A stretch of DNA of 12,062 bases from Phycisphaerales bacterium (GTDB taxonomy: Bacteria > Planctomycetota > Phycisphaerae > Phycisphaerales > UBA1924), in the NCBI GenBank assembly GCA_029212425.1, contig JARGNC010000019.1, positions 1 to 12,062 of the forward strand, given 5' to 3'. How positions within the stretch are numbered: position 1 is the first letter of the stretch; each line of letters opens with the position of its first letter. The position numbers were made by a program, and so were the translations under genes. This document shows positions 7,220 through 12,062 of the stretch, one piece after another. A model generated the notes under the pieces. That model was given only the letters and a program-made list of their open reading frames with translations, did no database searches and had not been told where the DNA came from.

Positions 7220-7675
7220 TTAGCCCCCGGATGCGAGCCCAATCACTTCACAAGTAAACCGCCACACCACACCCGAATCCCGCACCCCAGAATATCGCCG
7301 CACATCCTTACCACCAACCCCACCTTCAAAACCCCACAAAACCTCAAAAACGAGTTCGCCCCCGGCCTCTGAACACTCAAATCTGGTGCACCGACCACCC
7401 ACCACCCGCTCCACCATCCCACGCCCACCACCGATATCTCCCTGATGCTGCAGATAATGGGCCCGATGATCACCCAATTGTTCCCCGTGGAACAATTGCC
7501 CCGACTCCCAATGATCAACCCGCTCAACAACCCGAAAGGTCATCAACCGATGCTCCTCAGCAATCCCAGGCCGCTCGATCATCCAATCAAAATGACTCGA
7601 ACCATCCGGGAGTGTGTGGAGAAGTACAATTGCCGCCGTGGATTCGGGGCTGGGTTGTGGTGAATCAGTTCGCAT
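7220..7675 (-). CDS. Small protein resembling the LigD phosphoesterase fold
   Basis: Protein of 151 residues. It starts at the ATG ending at 7675 (MRTDSPQPSPEST). Upstream in-frame sequence overlaps the divergent TPR lipoprotein gene and looks non-coding. Motifs are SHFDWMIERPG (27-37), DHRAHYLQHQGDIGGGRG (69-86) and later WRFTCEV near the C-terminus. The order of an HxD strand followed by D-H-x-x-x-Y, then a small-residue loop GxxxGGRG, resembles the 3'-phosphoesterase domain of bacterial LigD (HYDxRLE, then DHPLDYxxFEG). The Arg of RLE is replaced and the zinc ligands are not all evident, so this is a distant similarity from memory. It is the first gene of the leftward operon. No clear ribosome-binding site is visible, and the start could be near-leaderless. 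A parS-like palindrome lies inside the gene. Confidence 0.65.
   Translation of the reverse strand: MRTDSPQPSPESTAAIVLLHTLPDGSSHFDWMIERPGIAEEHRLMTFRVVERVDHWESGQLFHGEQLGDHRAHYLQHQGDIGGGRGMVERVVGGRCTRFECSEAGGELVFEVLWGFEGGVGGKDVRRYSGVRDSGVVWRFTCEVIGLASGG
7475..7498. other. parS-like palindrome (candidate ParB-binding centromere site)
   Basis: Ten-base arms CAATTGTTCC (7475-7484) and GGAACAATTG (7489-7498) are exact reverse complements around a 4-nt centre. The inner 16 bases (7479-7494), TGTTCCCCGTGGAACA, differ by one base (C for A at 7485) from TGTTCCACGTGGAACA, a known variant of the bacterial chromosomal parS site. It sits inside the phosphoesterase-like gene, as parS sites commonly sit within genes near the origin. 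Alternative: an operator for an unknown regulator. Confidence 0.6.
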
Positions 7676-8100
7676 CGAGCTATATTGAATACAGACCACG
7701 ACCACGAGTCGAGCAAGTTGGAGTCGAGTATGCCTACACGAGTGTTGATTATCCTGTCGATCGCCTGTTCCGTTCTGCTGACCGCATCGTGCGGCCCGAC
7801 CCAGAAAGTCCAGCGGACCCTCGCGCTCAACCAGTTGTCGCTCAAGGCACGCACCGCAGCTGCGAACGGCGATGACCAGCAGGCGTTGGCGCATTGGCAG
7901 GAGTATGTCGATCGGCGGCCGCACTCGCACTTCGCGCAGTACAACCTCGGCATGACCGAAGCTCGGCTTGGGATGTATATCTCAGCGATCCAGCACCTGA
8001 CTACGGCTCATGATCTCCGTCCTGGTGAAGTCCAGTACATCGAATCTTTGGCGGATACCTACTATGCCGCGGGTCAAACCGAAGACATGATGACCCTGCT
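7560..8100. other. GC-skew inflection (candidate origin-proximal switch)
   Basis: Hand counts on the plus strand: 7381-7440 has 7 G and 32 C, 7501-7560 has 9 G and 24 C. Blocks between 7600 and 8100 are mixed. From about 8100 onward G exceeds C steadily, for example 25 G and 11 C in 10441-10500 and 24 G and 8 C in 11701-11760. Negative-to-positive skew along the strand is the sign seen at bacterial replication origins. The exact turning point cannot be fixed by eye. Confidence 0.6.
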
Positions 8101-8419
8101 CCAAGAAACTTCGAATGAGGGAATGGGGGTTGACGGGCACCTGCGACTCGCTCGGTATGCGCAGCAGGCGGGACTGCTCGATGATGCAAAGGCGGCGATC
8201 CGGTCGGCGATGATCTTCGATAAGGGTGAATCGGCTGCGCCGTACATGGCGATGGCGGACTTTGCTCAGCAGATCAATGATCGTGATCTCGAACTCCAAT
8301 CGCTGCGGCAGGCGCTTTGGTTTGATCGCTCATCCAATGACCTTGATCAGCGTTTTTTGGCGCTGGGGGTGACTCCGGGACCATCGCTGGCGATAGCGCC
8401 TGAGAAGATCGGGAACTGA
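7730..8419 (+). CDS. TPR-repeat lipoprotein
   Basis: Protein of 229 residues. The start is the ATG at 7730, preceded by GGAG at 7720-7723 with 6-nt spacing. It gives a lipoprotein signal, MPTRVLIILSIACSVLLTASC, with Cys21 as lipidation site. Residues about 35-105 form at least two TPR units (AAANGDDQQALAHWQEYVDRRP, then YNLGMTEARLGMYISAIQHL), followed by more helical repeats to about residue 205 (GHLRLARYAQQAGLLDDAKAAI). TPR lipoproteins commonly act as scaffolds for envelope protein complexes. No specific partner is visible. It is divergent from the phosphoesterase-like gene, with 54 nt between starts, and lies 131 nt upstream of the regulator gene, probably not in the same operon because that gene has its own promoter. 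Confidence 0.88.
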   Translation: MPTRVLIILSIACSVLLTASCGPTQKVQRTLALNQLSLKARTAAANGDDQQALAHWQEYVDRRPHSHFAQYNLGMTEARLGMYISAIQHLTTAHDLRPGEVQYIESLADTYYAAGQTEDMMTLLQETSNEGMGVDGHLRLARYAQQAGLLDDAKAAIRSAMIFDKGESAAPYMAMADFAQQINDRDLELQSLRQALWFDRSSNDLDQRFLALGVTPGPSLAIAPEKIGN

Positions 8420-8440
8420 GCTATTCGGGACTGAACTATC

Positions 8441-8468
8441 TATTTGGATCGTTCTATTCGGATCGTTC
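8441..8468 (+). repeat. 14-bp tandem direct repeat
   Basis: TATTTGGATCGTTC (8441-8454) is followed without a gap by TATTCGGATCGTTC (8455-8468), one mismatch between copies. The word TATTCGG recurs at 8422 and 8534. It lies in the 131-bp intergenic region before the ArsR-methyltransferase gene. It could be repeated binding sites for a protein, or a short iteron-like array near the candidate origin. Confidence 0.75.
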
Positions 8469-8495
8469 TTTTTGGGTACTGATCTGATGGGCTGC

Positions 8496-8524
8496 TTGAC
8501 GGGGCTGGGAACAATTGCTACCCT
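8496..8524 (+). promoter_or_regulatory. Candidate sigma-70 promoter of the methyl-cycle operon
   Basis: The -35 box TTGACG (8496-8501) is separated by exactly 17 nt from a -10 box TACCCT (8519-8524). The -35 is close to consensus. The -10 keeps only the first two and last bases of TATAAT. Transcription would begin near 8531, about 20 nt before the start codon at 8551 and within the inverted repeat at 8522-8547. Confidence 0.5.
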
Positions 8525-8547
8525 TTATCCATATATTCGGATAATGG
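8522..8547. promoter_or_regulatory. Inverted repeat, candidate operator (or paired DnaA-like boxes)
   Basis: TTATCC (8525-8530) and GGATAA (8539-8544) are perfect arms around 8 nt. One mismatch out, CC and GG at the ends extend it to 26 bp. It covers the predicted transcription start directly before the ArsR-type regulator gene, the normal place for an autoregulatory operator. Read differently, TTATCCATA (8525-8533) and, on the minus strand, TTATCCGAA (8544-8536) are one and two changes from the DnaA box TTATCCACA. Confidence 0.55.
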
Positions 8548-8550
8548 AAC

Positions 8551-9531
8551 ATGGCAAAGACTTCCCCCAATACAACCACGCTTTCTGCTGCTGAGCTTCT
8601 GAACCAACTCAGTGACCCGATTCGGCTTCGGATGATGCGGATTCTGTGTCTTCATGAGCTTGCGGTTGGCGAGTTGGTGAAGGTGATGCAGATTCCTCAA
8701 TCGTCCGGCTCGCGGCATCTGAAGGTGCTTTCCGAGGGGGGTTGGGTGGTGAAGCGGTCGGTTGGGCCTGCGACTTTTTACAGGGTTGTGCTCGATGAGC
8801 TGTCGGCGACGATGCGGGGGATCTGGCTCGCGGTTCGTGACGATCTTGATGGGCTCGCGGAGTCTGTCGGGGACGACCAGCGTGTGCGGTCAGTGTTGTC
8901 TGAGCGGATGACGGATTCGAGTACTTTCTTCGGCGAGCATGCTGGGGAATGGGACGGGATGCGGAACGATTTGTTTGGTCAGCATTTCACGGATCGCGCG
9001 ATGCTTGGCTTGATTGATCCGCGCTGGCGGGTTGCTGATCTGGGGTGTGGGACTGGGAACTGTACTGAGTTGTTGTCGCCTTGGGTTGAGGGTGTGGTTG
9101 CGGTTGATCGTTCGGCGGAGATGCTTGACGGCGCTCGATCACGGCTCAAGACGGCGCAGGTTGGAACGGACCACATCGAGTTTGTGCAGGGCGAGCTTAC
9201 TGATCTTCCTATGAAAGACCAGAGTGTGGATGCGGCGGTGTGTGTGCTTGTGTTGCACCACTTGGTCGATCCTGTTTCGGCGCTCAAGGAAATGCGTCGT
9301 GTGCTGAGCACTCAGCGCGGGGGCGGGGTGGCGATGATCGTTGATATGTGCGAGCATACGAACAGCGAGTATCGTCGTTCGATGGGGCATGCGCATCTTG
9401 GATTTTCTCAGGAGCGGATGACGGGGATGCTCAAAGAAGCTGGCTTTGGGGGGATACGGATGAATACATTGCGGCCTGACACAAGTTCGTCGGGTCCCCC
9501 ACTCTTTGCCGCGGTGGCGCGGGTGGATTGA
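8551..9531 (+). CDS. ArsR-type regulator fused to SAM-methyltransferase-like domain (SahR-like)
   Basis: Protein of 326 residues with two domains. Residues 13-85 form an ArsR-type winged helix: SDPIRLRMMRIL, ELVKVMQIPQSSGSRHLKVL (recognition helix) and a wing ending FYRVV. Residues 140-323 form a class I methyltransferase-like fold: VADLGCGTGNCTE (161-173, SAM/SAH-binding motif I), VAVDRS (183-188) and DLPMKDQSVDAAVCVLVLHHL (218-238). The same fusion defines SahR of Proteobacteria, where the methyltransferase-like domain binds S-adenosylhomocysteine and controls methionine-cycle genes. Here it leads an operon with ahcY and metF (gaps 64 and 43 nt), which strongly suggests the same job. The start ATG at 8551 has only a weak GGA upstream. 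Catalytic activity is not implied. The cysteines present do not form an obvious metal-sensor motif. Confidence 0.88.
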   Translation: MAKTSPNTTTLSAAELLNQLSDPIRLRMMRILCLHELAVGELVKVMQIPQSSGSRHLKVLSEGGWVVKRSVGPATFYRVVLDELSATMRGIWLAVRDDLDGLAESVGDDQRVRSVLSERMTDSSTFFGEHAGEWDGMRNDLFGQHFTDRAMLGLIDPRWRVADLGCGTGNCTELLSPWVEGVVAVDRSAEMLDGARSRLKTAQVGTDHIEFVQGELTDLPMKDQSVDAAVCVLVLHHLVDPVSALKEMRRVLSTQRGGGVAMIVDMCEHTNSEYRRSMGHAHLGFSQERMTGMLKEAGFGGIRMNTLRPDTSSSGPPLFAAVARVD

Positions 9532-9561
9532 ACGAATTTTTTGATGACTTACAACACATAG

Positions 9562-9577
9562 CCGCTGATTGGAGCGG
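9562..9577 (+). promoter_or_regulatory. Small hairpin upstream of ahcY
   Basis: CCGCT (9562-9566) and AGCGG (9573-9577) form a 5-bp stem with a 6-nt loop, 19 nt before the ahcY start codon and 5 nt before its GAAGGG ribosome-binding site. It could influence translation or mRNA stability. It does not match the SAH riboswitch consensus as I know it. Confidence 0.3.
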
Positions 9578-9595
9578 TACACGAAGGGATACGAG

Positions 9596-11092
<1,497 letters not shown>

Positions 11093-11104
11093 TTTGCTTT
11101 ATTG

Positions 11105-11128
11105 CCGCCGCTCTGAAAGGGGCGGCGG
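11105..11128 (+). promoter_or_regulatory. GC-rich hairpin between ahcY and metF
   Basis: CCGCCGCTCT (11105-11114) pairs with GGGGCGGCGG (11119-11128), ten base pairs including two T-G wobbles, closed by a GAAA tetraloop. Only TTGATTT follows before the metF ATG at 11136, so it is a poor terminator. The 3' arm carries the only purine-rich stretch near the start, so the fold would cover the metF ribosome-binding region. It may tune metF expression, or mark RNA processing between the two genes. Confidence 0.55.
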
Positions 11129-11135
11129 TTGATTT

Positions 11136-12062
11136 ATGATTGGCAAGCTGCTCGAGGGCGGAACGACATTCTCGTTTGAGTTCTTTCCGCCGAAGGATGA
11201 GGGGGGTGCTGATCGTTTGTTTGATCACATCCAGAAGCTTGAGGGATTGAACCCCTCGTTTGTGTCGATCACTTATGGCGCGGGTGGGTCGACGCGGAAA
11301 CTGACGCGGGATGTGGTGCATCGTGTGCGCGAGCGGACGGGGTTGGTGACGATGCCTCACTTGACCTGCGTGTCGCATTCGGAATCGGAGATTCAGGAGA
11401 TTCTTGAGGGGTATGCGGAGCGGGGGATTACGGATATTCTCGCGCTGCGGGGCGATGCGCCGGGAGGGGGCGAGCACGACTGGGCGAGTGAGGACTTCGC
11501 GTATGCGAGCAAGCTTGTTGAGTTTATTGCGAAGTTCAATGATCGGCACAAGGCGTCGGGGTTTGCGGGGTTCGGGATCGGGGTTGCGGGATTCCCGGAG
11601 GGGCATCCTGGGACGGGGAATCGGCTCGATGAAATGAACCATCTCAAAGCGAAGGTGGATGCGGGCGCGGACTTTGTGGTGACGCAGATGTTCTTCGAGA
11701 ATCGGGACTACTTTGATTTTTGTGATCGGTGTGTGCTTGGGGGGATTCGGGTGCCTGTGGTTGCGGGGATTATGCCTGTGCAATCCATATCTGGGATGAA
11801 GCGGATGGCGGACCTTGCATTGGGGATGCGGTTCCCGGCTTCGATGCTGCGAGCTGTGCGGCGGACGGATGGGAGCGCGGAAGCGATCCGTCGGGTTGGG
11901 GTGCACTGGGCGACGGAGCAGTGCCGGGACTTGCTGGATCACGGGGCGCGGGGGATACATTTTTACACGCTCAATACATCGGGGGCGACGATCGAGATTT
12001 ACCGCACGCTTGGGGTGCGGGATTCGGGTCAGCTTGCGGGTGGTGAGATGCTGCCGTTTTAG
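11136..12062 (+). CDS. metF: 5,10-methylenetetrahydrofolate reductase
   Basis: Cytosolic flavoenzyme of 308 residues that reduces 5,10-methylene-THF to 5-methyl-THF, the methyl donor for homocysteine remethylation. The TIM-barrel signatures are clear: SFEFFPPK (13-20, with catalytic Glu15), VSITYGAGG (43-51), MPHLTC (73-78) and DILALRGD (100-107, with Asp107 at the flavin-facing position). VTQMFF follows near residue 190. The length is normal for bacterial MetF. The start is the ATG at 11136. Its ribosome-binding site is weak and lies in the hairpin at 11105-11128. The gene ends with TAG exactly at the window edge. As third gene after the SahR-like regulator and ahcY it completes a methyl-cycle operon; methionine synthase, if clustered, would lie further right. 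Confidence 0.96.
   Translation: MIGKLLEGGTTFSFEFFPPKDEGGADRLFDHIQKLEGLNPSFVSITYGAGGSTRKLTRDVVHRVRERTGLVTMPHLTCVSHSESEIQEILEGYAERGITDILALRGDAPGGGEHDWASEDFAYASKLVEFIAKFNDRHKASGFAGFGIGVAGFPEGHPGTGNRLDEMNHLKAKVDAGADFVVTQMFFENRDYFDFCDRCVLGGIRVPVVAGIMPVQSISGMKRMADLALGMRFPASMLRAVRRTDGSAEAIRRVGVHWATEQCRDLLDHGARGIHFYTLNTSGATIEIYRTLGVRDSGQLAGGEMLPF

Noticed and set aside
7676..7930. N-terminal extension of the phosphoesterase-like gene
   Set aside because: It would overlap the well-supported TPR lipoprotein gene on the other strand, and the extra sequence is Arg/Cys-rich shadow-like.
9532..9595. SAH or SAM riboswitch before ahcY
   Set aside because: The spacer is only 64 nt and contains one 5-bp hairpin; the conserved core of the known SAH riboswitch was not found.

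Overview
The window looks like chromosomal DNA of a planctomycete of the class Phycisphaerae or a close relative. This rests on a short exported protein with a Phycisphaerae-style PEP-CTERM tail (VPSPGG, a hydrophobic stretch, then RRKR), small lipoproteins with TPR or uncharacterised domains, and moderate-to-high GC content. No mobile element, CRISPR array, tRNA or rRNA was seen.

Left part (1-4066). A minus-strand lipoprotein gene (256-1362) is followed by a plus-strand CsbD-type stress protein gene (1560-1763) with a strong terminator. A 557-bp hairpin-rich non-coding stretch separates it from a minus-strand exported PEP-CTERM protein gene (2321-2857) that has its own UUCG-loop terminator. 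Divergent from that gene is a secreted TPR plus alpha/beta-hydrolase protein (3062-4066), whose 3' end overlaps the convergent asnB gene by 15 nt.

Middle part (4052-7675, all minus strand). This looks like one operon, transcribed leftward: a small protein resembling the LigD phosphoesterase fold (7220-7675), an unrecognised 147-residue protein with a conserved-looking C-terminus (6740-7183), an exported staphylococcal-nuclease-like protein with an altered active site and a C-terminal Cys/His motif (5903-6736), and asparagine synthetase (4052-5869). Gaps are 36, 3 and 33 nt.

Right part (7730-12062, all plus strand). A TPR lipoprotein gene comes first. After it is a methyl-cycle operon: an ArsR-type regulator fused to a SAM-methyltransferase-like domain (SahR-like), S-adenosylhomocysteine hydrolase (ahcY) and methylenetetrahydrofolate reductase (metF). 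AhcY removes SAH and yields homocysteine, and MetF makes the methyl donor for remethylation to methionine. The fused regulator probably senses SAH or SAM. A promoter and an inverted repeat sit directly in front of it.

The most interesting signal is not a gene. Plus-strand GC skew is strongly negative to about 7,560, mixed from 7,600 to 8,100, and strongly positive afterwards. A plus-strand gene in the left part (3062-4066) is still C-rich, so gene direction alone does not explain the flip. A 16-bp sequence one base away from a ParB centromere site (parS) lies at 7479-7494, inside a 24-bp inverted repeat. A short intergenic region at 8420-8550 carries 14-bp tandem repeats and two inverted DnaA-box-like sequences. 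Together these suggest the window spans or closely flanks the replication origin, although no dnaA, dnaN or parAB gene is present.
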